Origin: Cladopsammia gracilis
Lineage: Eukaryota; Cnidaria; Anthozoa; Scleractinia; Dendrophylliidae
Reading direction: 5' to 3'
DNA: 64,000 nt
Assembly: GCA_022457155.1 (NCBI GenBank)
Contig: JAJGOT010000272.1
Coordinates: 244,001 to 308,000, forward strand
Positions within the stretch are counted from its first letter, which is position 1; the number at the start of each line of letters is the position of its first letter. This document shows, piece after piece, positions 12,700 through 24,300 of this stretch. The notes under the pieces are model-generated. The model was not told the DNA's origin and did no database searches. It saw nothing but the letters and a program-made list of their open reading frames with translations. The translations under genes were made by a program, and so were the position numbers.

Positions 12700-12993
12700 G
12701 TGGGCAGCACGGTGGTCTAGTGGTTAGTGCGTCAGACTTTCAACCTCAAGGTCAGTGGTTCGAGCCTGGTCTCTGCCGTCGTGTTGTTTCCTTAGACAAG
12801 AAACTTTACTCCACACTGTCTCTCTCCACCCAGGTGTATAAATGGGTACCGGCGACAAAATGCTGGGGGTAACCCTGCGATGGACTAGCATCCCATCCAG
12901 GAGGGAGTAGCAATATTCCTAGTTGCTTTGTGCTACAGAAACCAGGTTAAGCTCCGGCTGTGTGGGCCATCGTGGCCCGTGTGCAACTTTACC
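12700..12993 (+). mobile_element. tRNA-derived SINE, copy 1
   Basis: The head carries pol III promoter-like boxes: an A-box region TGGTCTAGTGGTTAG and a B-box GTGGTTCGAGCC. They are separated by an anticodon-arm-like CAGACTTTCAACC that resembles a tRNA-Lys or tRNA-Glu head. The body includes CCTTAGACAAGAAACTTTAC and TGGACTAGCATCCCATCC. The insertion is flanked by identical 17-bp duplications TTACCTCTGGCTGTTCA (12683-12699 and 12994-13010). The length of about 294 bp is typical of SINEs. Two more copies are in the window (28441-28660 minus, 30096-30565 plus). Confidence 0.88.
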
Positions 12994-13348
12994 TTACCTC
13001 TGGCTGTTCAACCAGTCATAAATTTAAGGGTTTCCTGCAAAAGGGGGAAAGTGACGATTTGGGCCCAAAAAATCGTGACAGAAAGCTCCATCACTTGCCA
13101 GTAGTTTGTGTGTTAAATGACAAACCATATTTAACTTTTTATCCTTGAAGGGTATATTTGTTTGAAATTAGCCACAGCAAATGGTCAGTATAGAAGCAAT
13201 GGCTAGATTACTTTGTGAAAATGTTAGCAAAAAATAAGAACAAATCAACCTTTTACACAAGCATCTGCAGCATTGCAAAAATATGCTTTTTGAGGGGAGG
13301 GGTGGGGGTAATCAAAACTTATATCCCTTTTGCAGCAAGCCCCACAAA

Positions 13349-13474
13349 AGACCTTTTTACCAACACAGCAGCCATATTGATTTTGTCCTCTAGGCATCCT
13401 TTTATGATCCTATTTCTTCAAGGGATGTCCATGGGGGCAAAATCAATATGGCTACCATATTGGTATAAAGGTCT
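13349..13474. mobile_element. Palindromic MITE, ~126 bp
   Basis: The arms AGACCTTTTTACCAA...GCCATATTGATTTTG and CAAAATCAATATGGC...TTGGTATAAAGGTCT are inverted copies with small indels. It is non-coding and lies 120 bp downstream of the TTC36 stop codon on the opposite reading direction. Confidence 0.65.
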
Positions 13475-13593
13475 ATAGTTTAATATAGCCCTGCATGTAA
13501 ATTCTTTTAAATATCAGTCCTAAGAATGGATCCCCAAGACAAAGTATACCACACAATGTACCACGTATGCTTAAGTAACAAGAACAGCAGTCA

Positions 13594-16500
13594 CTATGGT
13601 TCCCCTTTTAGTTTGTTAATAGCTTCAGCAAGCATCTTGTTACACATTGCAGCATAGGGATTCATCTGCACTACCATAGATTTAGCAAATGCACTGCCCA
13701 GTTCTGCTCCCTTTGTGAAGTCCTCTCGTGCTCTATCTTCATCTCCATTCAGCCTGTGGATTAACCCTCGCTGGGTGTAGGCTTGTGCTGCTGCGGAGCC
13801 ATGATCTTTACTCAGGTCAATGGCTTTGTTCAAGTCTTCTAAAGCACGGGTTACATTCCCTGAAGATAACACAGAAAAAATAACCGATGCACTAGTGTGA
13901 CTATAAACACTTCATAATTTTTAACCAAAATTGGGTCTAATCCTGGGCATGAACTCATGTCAACGTGCAATTTTAAAAATACCAGACACTATTCATTTAA
14001 CCTTTCTTCCAGTGAGTGGTTTTTCTTTGTTGGAAAGGTATTTTGCAGTTACTCCAACATTTCCAACAATTTGGACACATGGTGAAACACCAACATATCC
14101 CAACATGGATTGCTCAACAGTCCTCAGGCGGCCCAAGCTCACTATCCAGATAACTGTGAAGTGACCCTGGCTTTATGAACAGTATTGTGTTACAAAGATT
14201 CGATTTATAAAAGTCTGTATGGAAATGCAATGGTTTTGTTTCAAAACTTTAAAATTCAAATGTTTTGTGAATAAAACTGATTTTTCCTGTTGCTGTGTTG
14301 TATTCTTTGTTGTTTGCCTGCTCCTGATCCACTGCTAATGAAAAGACAAGGTAGAACACTGATTTCCAGAGTGCTCGCCACTCCCACTCAAAGCAAATAA
14401 ATCCACCGAAAAAACCCTGCTCCCACAATTCCTCCATAGAATCAAAGCAGATATGCTCAAGTTCCCTGTCAGTTCACTCGCTACTCAAAGCCATCAAAAA
14501 CACATTCCCTGCGAAACATTTGTTTCGAGTCAGCTTCACTTTGGGAAATTTGAAAAAGGTGCATGGACACATGGACACATTAACCATTTGCACAGTATGT
14601 CGGGTAACAATATCTAGCCTGATTGGTGGGTAGTCAGCAACCAGTTTGGGTTTGCTTGTCAACAACTGCCAGCTGACTACCCCCATTCGAATTTTTAAGT
14701 TTTGAAACAAAACCGTTGCGTTCCCTTAAAAACCTTTAACACAATACCATTCATAAAGCAAAGGTCATATCCCGGTTATCTGATAGTGAGCTTGGTCTGC
14801 CTGTGAACAGTCCATCATTGGTGGACCAACAAATGTAAACTAACAGTGTTGGCAACTAATCAGCTGATTACACATTGTACATTGAGATAAGATTTACATA
14901 TAACCCCATACATTAATCAAGGCTGTGCTCTAAGGGTTATCACAGGAAGCCCAGAGGGAGTCTAACTATACAATTAACAATTAACCATGCCAAGGAGTTA
15001 AGCTATGGGCAAAACTGCTATGTTATTCTTGTTGCCCAATGACAACAGTTAGTCACTTGTGGTACCTGGGCACTGCTAGAGCACAGCCTGTTAATTATAC
15101 ATGTATCTACTATTGTTTTTCTTTAGGTGTTCTATAGACCCATGTCACGCTAGCATGGCATGAAAATATATTTAATTTAATGGGGAAAAGAGTCCAGTAT
15201 CAAATTCAGCACATCAATATTAGTAAAACTGAAAAGTTTCGTAAAGATTGCTCGTACACTGACGGAGATATGAACTTTTGAAACTTAGTACTCTGGCCTA
15301 ATTTTTACAAAGAAATGTATGGGAAAAACACGAAAACGAGGCTGGATGGGCAATCTATGCCTGTCCACCATACATTTCTTTGTAAAAATGCTCAGTTTCA
15401 AAATGTCATATCTTTGTCAGTTTGCTAGCAATCTTTACAAAACTTTGTAGTTTTACTAATATAGATATGCTGAATTTGATGCTTGGCACTTTACCCAATA
15501 AACTAAATATATTTTTGTGGCATGCTAGTGTGATATTGGTCTATTGTGTTAGCTTTTGCTTCAGTTTTAAGAACAGTCTGCATGACTAATGTATTGGATG
15601 GATAAGTCTTTCCAGATTGATTTCCACCTGTTTTAACATACAAAGTGTTGAACGAGATATAGTGTACGGGGACAATTGTGCAAACTTCCGCTCCTGCAAT
15701 CACCCAACGTATTACGCCCGGTGGGGGGGGGGGGGGGGGGGAGTACTCTGCAAACTTTTTACAATAACATACCTTTATTTAAACACGGTAAAAACATCAG
15801 TCACAAAGCAAGATAAAAACTGGTTTACATGTTTGCCATGTGGGTGTATGAGGTGGACATTAGGCGATTGATTTTGATATTAAACTTTTTATAAGATCTA
15901 ATAGCTCTGACATTCTGTGGAAGATTATTCCACAACAGTGCCCCACTATAGCAAAAACTGTGTTTTAAAAAAATGGGGCTTAGGCAGACAGAATTTGTTT
16001 TCCTTGTCTCTGAGTTCATAGTCAGTATTGAAAGGTGTAAGCAGGCCTTGACGATACTCCGGAGTTTGGTTGGTAACAGTTTTAAACGTGGGGTTGTGCC
16101 GCTGGGACTCCGAGACCCTTAACCTACATTGCATACTAGACCGTTTTAATGTAGCTGCATTTTGCAACCCTATTCTAGACTAAACACCGAAAAACCCTAC
16201 CCTATCCTAGACCTATTCCAGACTCACTATTTTGACAGTTATTAGTTAACAGGGGTCAGTAAAAATGCCGTACTGCCCACTGTACCAATTTTTAAATTCC
16301 ATTTGCCAGTAAACCTTGTCTAGACTAAATTCTTCACGCAACTGATCAGTTTCACTGAAAATGATACCCTATTATAGCAGGGTTGGACACTTATTTTGAA
16401 AGCACTCGCCATTCGGGCAAGTGACCCTCAAAATGCACTCGCCCGGACCAGTTTTCACTTGCCAAAAAGTTGATAGTTGTCTTCTCGTATTGCCTCGTAT

Positions 16501-17942
16501 CTCTAGCAGCATTCAGGGCTTTTTCGTTCTTCTTCTTGTCAACGACTTTAGAACCTCCTGATAAATATTTCCACATATTGAACATGATCAGTTTACTCCA
16601 TTTCTAAACTTACTGGGAGAACACGTGTTGGTCAGAGCTCTGGGAAAGTCCGGGAAAACAATTTGCTCGCAACGTTGTCCAGCACGTGACAGACCGAGGA
16701 TTATTACTTCAATGAAAAATTCTATTTAAAGACTTTAAACCCCAAGAAAACACAATGGAGGCACTTTATACTTTATATTTCAAATAGTTTTTTTTTATTG
16801 ATGAATCCTCGTGAGATCCCTGCAGTTTGCGAGTAAACGTGTCTGTTCTTCTCGGGAGCGGTCCTTGGGCGCCATGTTTACCTGATCACTGATGGCTCGA
16901 TAGTGACCAGCAGTATCACTTTGTGCAAGTACATGTGTTATGTAATTATCACTAGGAGGAAGCCATATTTGTCTGTTTGCGAAGCCCAATGTTGCCTTTC
17001 AGCGCCAATTTATTAGACAGTTCGGAACAATTTATTAGACAATTTATTAGTTCAGTTCAGCAACAATTTATTAGACAGTTCGGAACTTTGCAAAATAGAA
17101 ATGGTAAGTTTATATTTAGGGATTTTCTCGGCAAAATGGAATGTAATTATTTTGCAATTTATTATTTAATAATTTCTTGGCAATGAAAATCGCACTCGCC
17201 AAATGGGCGAGTGATTGATGATTTGCGCTCGCCCGACACTTTAGACACTCGCCTGGGCGAGCGGGCGAGTGCTAATGTCCAACCCTGTTATAGACCAAAA
17301 ATCTCTGATTACTATACCCTATCCCAGACTAAACTGCCTGAAAACCCTACCCTTCACAGCAGAACATACCTATATAGCTCATATATGGGAGTACCCCCCC
17401 CCCCCAGGGGGGGGGTATTATGTCATTCAGCGGAGTCATCCCCAGTGTAATATAATTTATGATTTTCTTTTGTTCATCCTATTCTTATTTAGATTTTGGA
17501 CTGCATCATCAGTATTGTTTTGCTATTGTGATGTCAGCTGTGAGATATTACACCGGGGATGAGCCATTCAGCGTTTCAGACAATGCATAATTCCTTTTTC
17601 TTCTGTTTTCAAGTACGGTGGCCAATGTGACACTCTAGCACACAAGTTCTGTAGGATATTACCTTTTAATCTCCACAGCTGAGCTCTGTTATTAAAACAC
17701 GAGCAACGCGATGGGCATATTTCACAAGCTTCGTTGAAACACTCAAGTGCTCCGTCGAGATTGCCCTGTTCTGCTCTCTTGACACCCAACGCCTCCAACT
17801 CTTTCGCTTTGTTGGAATCCTCCGTATTTTCTTCATTGATTTGATTTTCATTTTCAGGTGGCTTCTGAGGAATATCACCCAGAGGTAACAAAGGATTGAA
17901 AATACTCTCTAAAACTGCTTGATCCTTCTCGCTGGTCGCCAT
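13594..17942 (-). CDS. TTC36: Tetratricopeptide repeat protein 36
   Basis: Two coding exons on the minus strand, 17942-17663 and 13859-13594, encode 181 aa (human TTC36 is 189 aa). The donor is AAAG|GTAATA and the acceptor TTCTTCAG|GGAATG. Both are phase 1 and join ...RLKG to NVTRALEDL in frame. The N-terminus DQAVLESIFNPLLPLGDI matches the family signature. Three TPR repeats follow at about residues 45-78, 79-113 and 117-150, then the conserved tail MNPYAAMCNKMLAEA. The start is set at the only ATG, in context AAAATGG. TTC36 proteins are small TPR scaffolds; the mammalian protein has been linked to Hsp70-type chaperone binding and tyrosine catabolism in liver, and the role here is inferred from family only. 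The 3.8-kb intron holds a MITE, a LINE remnant and a hAT-like element. The gene is head to head with AGTRAP. Confidence 0.93.
15134..15544. mobile_element. Long-hairpin MITE in TTC36 intron
   Basis: Arms of roughly 200 bp (ends ATAGACC / GGTCTAT) are inverted copies with perhaps 15-20 percent divergence. They include the shared blocks ATATTAGTAAAACT and TTTTTACAAAGAAATGTATG. It is non-coding. The divergence suggests an old insertion. Confidence 0.75.
15720..16190 (-). pseudogene. LINE remnant, C-terminal end of RT ORF
   Basis: On the minus strand the segments ESQRHNPTFKTVTN, YELRDKENKFCLPKPHF and, after a frameshift, YSGALLWNNLPQNVRAIRS are typical of the C-terminal tail of CR1/L2-type non-LTR ORF2 proteins (the LWNxLP motif). 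Only the last ~110 codons remain, with at least one frameshift. A run of about 20 G lies at 15722-15741. The remnant sits in the TTC36 intron in the gene's own orientation. Confidence 0.7.
16378..17287. mobile_element. hAT-like TIR element, 910 bp, in TTC36 intron
   Basis: TIRs CAGGGTTGGAC / GTCCAACCCTG are flanked by TTATAG on both sides (16372-16377 and 17288-17293). Subterminal GCACTCGCC and GGGCGAGTGC blocks are repeated and inverted. The interior has short ORFs only (for example MAPKDRSREEQTRLLAN on the minus strand near 16875), and no transposase was recognised. The CAGGG start fits hAT, but hAT duplications are normally 8 bp and only 6 are visible here. Confidence 0.7.
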
Positions 17943-18340
17943 TTTGTTTAACACGTGAAACCGGAAAGACCTGGAAACTACTGAATTGTAAGACCCGTCG
18001 CCCGTAAAAAAATGACCCGTGTATAGTTCATCCCGTCAGACAAAACCAGCCTAGACTTGGTACAAATCTGATATTGGTATGGACAGCACTTTCAGCAACA
18101 TCAATTCTAGTTATTCCATTCTTTTTCTTCTTCCTCTGATTGATTTTCCTAATTTTTTTTTCGTGCAAAAATAGGATCGAAACTGCAAGCCCGCACCCGC
18201 AAGCGCCCGTCTCGAAAGGTTCACTTCCGGATTGCGACGGAATAGAACTGGGTTCGAGATCAGCAAATTTAGCAGATCTCGGGTTGTGTTCAGTCGGATC
18301 TCAAATTTGCAGCTGTTTTTTTTTTTTTAACATAACTGCT
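17943..18340. promoter_or_regulatory. Divergent promoter interval TTC36 / AGTRAP
   Basis: Only 398 bp separate the ATG of TTC36 (minus) from the ATG of AGTRAP (plus). The interval contains no recognised transposon, in contrast to its surroundings. Both genes must start transcription inside it, so a shared bidirectional promoter is the simplest reading. No TATA box was assigned. Confidence 0.65.
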
Positions 18341-21300
18341 ATGGAAGGCTCGATCAAGGTCAATATACCTCCGGTTTCACTTAAGGTGAGAACTGTTTTC
18401 AATTGTTTTCTGTCTCTTGCTGTTCAAGTTATTCGATTGCCTACAAATAGCTACAGTCTTTAGCTAACTGTTCCACGATGCACGTTTCTTATTATCTGTT
18501 ATCTCAGCTTCATTTAATAGGATTTAATAAGCTTAAAACAAGTTGTTTGTTATGTAAATTGCTTTCTTTTTATTAAATCATTTTTTTTTACTGAACATTT
18601 CTAGATTGTGGTGGCTGTTCATTTTGTTTTAACAATTTGGTAAGTTCGCTAGATAAAATTGTATAAACAAAAACTCGTGATGACTTTGTACATGTATTAA
18701 AATCATGTGACGTATTATTTGTAAGGTTTCATGGCTATTTTGGTCGTTGTGATCATGAGTGGAAAATAATAAATGACCATGAAATGATACAGTGCTTTTT
18801 TTCAAATGTTATAAATGTGCAAGTATACAGTAATCAAATTTGTACGAGTCAGTTCAGTGAATTAATAAATGTTATGCAAGGCAGTTGGAAAGGGGGAGGG
18901 TGGAACAGAATTTATTGCTTGTTATTTGGAATTTTGTGGATGGGGACAGAAAGAAAATAGGGAACAAGATTTCCAGAAAGTGGGGAAAAAGGGGGACAAT
19001 TTTGTATCTCCAGCAACAACAAAAGCAGAAAAAAATGGCAGAGAGAGGGGGGCGTAAGGGGGGTCCGAAAACCGCAAAACCGCTCAGAAAAACGTTAAAA
19101 AACTGCAATACCGCATCCAAAATTTACCAAATTTATGAAAACCGCAAACCGCTGAGTCTTATGAAACCGCAATACCGCATGTCAAAAAAAAAAATTTCCG
19201 CAAAACCGCATCACTGCAAACCCTTATGCCCCCCTCCAGAGACAAAAGCCACACAGGAAGAGGAAGCCATCACAGCAAACGGTTGTGCTTGGCCAGCAGA
19301 AATCCAAACTTGCGAGAAATTTAAACTAAAAATAAATAAGTCTTGGAAAATGCTGTGACATTTAGACTGTGGTATGTGAGTTGCACAGATCTCCAGGTTA
19401 TGGGCTCCAAAACTTGGTTTGGGAAATCACAAATGATTAAAAAATAATAATCAAATAATAATCTAATGGCATATATTTTATTCTTTTTTTTTTTTTTGGA
19501 AAGGGGGGATCAAGGACGTTGGCTACCTGCAACATATCTTTTTTGCAATTTATTGGTACTGGCTGTAGGAGTTTGGGCAATAGCATCAACAACAAATGAA
19601 GATGCATCCCAGTTGGTATGTGCATAGTTTACTTTTGAAAATGTTAAGCACAAATTCAATCGCACTGCAAATCTCACTGCAATCTCGCTGCAGACCACAG
19701 CCCTCTTGTTATTGCATGATTGCAATTTACTTGCGACATTGATCAATAAAAAATTGGCCGCAAATTGAAATTTTATACTAGTCTCCTGACTTGACTATAA
19801 TAAAGGACAAAAGTTTTTGGAACAAATGTTACAAAGTCCTCCTATTAACTACTAATTTAGTGTGACTGACCAGTGAAGCCATGTTTTTCATTTAAAGCCC
19901 GTCATACCAACCCTACCCTTCCCCCAAGGCAATATTGAAATCCACAAATCATTTTTATTAAAGGGGCTCAACATTGTAAGGGGAGTAGGGGTAAGGAAAC
20001 GGACACTTATCGTTTGCACATACCATGTTTCTGTCACCTGCGTAGGGAAACACCGTAAATGCAAATTTGTCTCAACCCCTTTGTCCGTGATTGTAGGTTA
20101 TGCGTTTGAATCATGTTGAAGCCTGAATTTTTTTTTACCCACAAATTGCAACTCCTTCAGTTTCTGCATATACTGCAATGATCTCTTTCTGTGTAATACA
20201 TTTAAATATTATATTGTCAGTAACATTTTTACAAATTGGACCGGCCTGACTACATGTAGATGTAGGTTAGCTCTCTCTTAATAATTATTTTGCATGCCCT
20301 AATACAGCTACGTATTGTTTGTTAATTAAAAGATCATCATCCTCAATAATTTTTTTCCTTGGTGCAAATAAAATATTTTGTTGTTGTTGTCATTTAGTCT
20401 CTTGTATTTAAAGTTAAAAAAAAAACACAGCAGCAGAGACCTCAGGTTAAATAACAGTCCAACATGTTAACCAAGTGCTAAACACCACAACACCTTACAG
20501 GGATATAATTTTCAGACATTACAGTTTTTGCTCTGAACAATTTGACTGAAAAAGAAATTAAAAAGACTCATTTACAACCATTAATCTCCTAACAATATCT
20601 GTTAATTTACAAGTTGTCAATTACATCCATCATTGAAATTTATTGGTCCGTTAAGTGAGTTATAATTTTTAATTTTTAACGATCTTGTGTTATTATTTTT
20701 ACAGTTTTTGTTTGGAATGCTGTTTACAATCCTACATGACATCATAGTAATTGCAGTTTTTTATGACCCTGACAATCCTACTAAACGTAAGTGTTTAAAA
20801 GACTGGAAAGGTGTATATTTTTTAAGTGTTACATTGGTAAAGTACAGTGTATGTAAAAGATGCACAAAATGATCATGACATACGTATTTGTTGGTTAATA
20901 TTTTATATATTTATTTTAAAGACCTGTGCTAGCGGGTTATGAGAAGTATTAAGCCAATATTTGCAATTGGCTGAGCAAAGTTGCAGCAATTATTACATGT
21001 ACTACATGTACTACATGTAATTTTATTCACTTTATACAGTGTATTATAGGTACACTTAAAGGGCTGGGGGCATTATAAAAACAGCTTATGCCGAATTTTG
21101 AAATTTTTCACTCTCAAATTGTGTTCTATTTACCCTTCTTTTGCCATGTCAGATAACATTATTAAGTAAATGCAGGGCCGTAGCCAGAAAAAAAAAATAA
21201 GGACTGAGGCAATATTCATGGTTAAATTCCTCGCCTAGCTATTTAGGGTCTTTATATGATGACTACGTTTAAACAAAACACTGAGATCATGGCTGAGGCA

Positions 21301-24300
21301 AGTGCCTCGGTTTGCCTCATACTGGCTACGGCCCTGACATGTAACTCTTGGAGTCTGATAATTTTTTATCCTTTTGTCTGTTTTAGCGGTTTCTCACTTC
21401 AGGTTTAGTGTTGGGTATCCTTTTATTTTCCATGTGAGAACACATAATTAATTCTTGCTAAAAATCCCATGAACTGAGCATTAAACTTGTTGTTACCTTT
21501 TTTGTAGTCATTTTGTGGAAGAATTTATTTGTAGTTAAAATAGTAAGTGTAATTCAGTGAATATTTTTGCCAAAAATACCATTCGATCATATTGAGCACC
21601 TTTTAATGTTCTTTATGCAACGCTCACTTTCATTTTTATGTAATAAAGTGTATTAATGGATTTCAAGACAGTTTTTTAGTTCCTTGATAAATGATAAGAC
21701 CATAACTTATTGAATATCCTCATGCTGATTACATAAACAAATTCCATATAGATGTCGTAGGTTAAAATAATTTTAGGTTAAAATTATTTCAAACTAGGTA
21801 AATTTTTATTTTCCTTTGTCCCAGATTCATTAACGTAATCTCAGACAAAGGAAAATAAAAATTAACCTAGTTTGAAATAATTTTAACCTAAAATAATTTA
21901 ATTAGCCTACTATGTAACATAGATCTTCAAATTTTCTTCAAAATTTGAAATGCCCTAGTTCCAGTTGAAGCATTACTATGCAGATCTATTTTTTTTTTGC
22001 CTTTCTATTTCTCTTCAAATCACATTAAATTTGGATGGACCTTTAAGAATAAAAATCAGCGAAAAAAAAGTTTAACACAACATTTTGATGTCACCGTGAC
22101 ATCATTTTCAAGTGAAAAAAAATTCAAACTGACTTAATGTAATTATGGTGTAAGGTGATAAACTTAACAAAAAAATATGTTACTATACCTGCCAAGTCTC
22201 ACTCCTTAGGCGTGACTCTCACGCCTGCGAGTCCAAAACTCTGATCTCACTCCTACTCACGCCTATGGGGCAATTTCTCACACCTGACTTACAGATTTGA
22301 GCTAACAGCCTTAACTGATTGCATGATCCAATTAAAAATATAGTTACCTTCATGAAAATATGGCACTTTTTTGTAGGTTCGTTCTGAACATTACAATTAG
22401 GTATAGCTGGATGTTATTAAACGGTGGTCTGAGGTCCATGACAACATCCGAATTCTTCAGGACATCTTCGGATAACTTCGGACATATTCGGAATAGATCG
22501 GGTTGTCTTCGGATTTGGTTGGGTTGCCTTCGGAAATCCTGGCACTCCCACGAAAAAATCTCACGCCTATCACTCCCAAAAAGTTGGCAGGTATATGTTT
22601 ACCTATTGTTAAGTTTATCACCTTACACCACATATAATAAGTCAGTTTGAATTTTTATTTTCTCACTTGAAAATGATGTCATGGCGACATCGAAATGTTG
22701 CCTTAAAACTTTTATTGCTGATTTTTATTCTTAAACATTTCTCTTCAGTTTTGGAAAGTGGATAGAGAGCTGAATACATGTACTTCCCATTCAAAATTTT
22801 ACACATAAGTTCAAATTTCAATGAGAAGACCACTAATTTAAACATTTTAGGCTTGCCACCATTACTGCAATGTATCATCCTTCAAATGGCCAAAATGATT
22901 GGACAAAAGGCTGCATGAACTCACCCAGACAAGACTGACCTGTTTTATTTTAGTGGTTATCTGGTTTCGTTCTTTGGTTAATAATAATTTTAACTGGTGG
23001 TTTAGATTACTCTTTTCTTGACATTTTGCCCATTTCACAAGGATGGCTATTCTGAGTTTGATTTTAAAGGTACGTACAAATTAAATAATTGCTAAATAAA
23101 TGACTGTAAAGTGGCCTCTATTTCTAGTGGTGAATAATGCTTATTATAGTATTACCATATTTACTTGAAAAAGCACTACAGCCCTTATTAAATTTTTTGA
23201 CTAATACGAACACTTTGGAGGGTGGTGCTTGTTTGGGGGCAGTGCACATTAAAAAGCCATTAAAATAATATCATTTTTTTACAATCATGATATCTTTTTT
23301 TATAAAACATCTGACTACTCTTTTTTGTAAAAGAAAGAAGAAAGAATAATTATTTCCATAATGCATCACAACTTTGACACATTCAAATGTATTCACTGCT
23401 CTAATGAACTCAAGTACTGCTTCGAAAAAGTGCCTGCATTCTTGTTGAGGGGTGCAGAGCTTATTTGAGAGCAGCAGTTATTAATATTTTTGCTGTTATG
23501 TATGACGTCTATTTGGAGGTGGCACCCTTTAGAGTAAATATGTTAAGTAATATATTAGTAATTTTCATTTTTCTAATCAGTCAATTAGATTGTGGTAATG
23601 TTCGGGTAATCTGTTTTGATAAGATCATATGAATAATTAAGTGAAGTACTCAAAAATGATATGCAATGTACTCTGATCTATGCACTAAATTCTGCTTTTA
23701 ATAAATAGATTATAAAATAAATGCTAATTTAATTTAATTTTACTGTCCTCATTCTCCATTTTAGCCTCTGTCATGTCTGCTTATTTTTCAAAATCACCGC
23801 AGTAGAGGAGGAGAACAAGGGTACAGCTGGACAGGTAATCAGTCATTAGGTGTTGCATGCACATCAGGATCATGCACAGCTCCTTTAACTCCACCATAAA
23901 ACCTCCGACTATACTCACACCTCAGGGGCGGATCCAGGATTTTTCTTAGGAGAGGCTGCACCTCTAAGGAATGACGTAACCACATTTTTTTTCCTTTTCT
24001 TTGCAGAATACCAGTTATATTAGAAAGATGCAGGTCATCTCAGAGGGGGGGGGGTGCACACCCCCTGCACCCCCCTGCACCCCCCCCCCCTAGATCCGCC
24101 CCTGCACCTTAATACATAAATTTGGATGTTGGTATTGAAAGAGTTTTTTTGTCTGATGCCAGAACATTTGGGTGCGGGTTACCCTGCAGTTCAGGCTTAT
24201 TTTGTGGTGATCAAGCACTTAGTTGTTCGCAAAATGTTCGCAATCTAGTGTAAGATTGGGGAGAGTATAATTATAAAATGCGACCAACAGGGTGGGTATC

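Noticed and set aside
18869..19358. 157-codon and overlapping ORFs on both strands
   Set aside because: They lie within AGTRAP intron 2, are Lys- or Phe-rich from A-rich sequence and show no domain.
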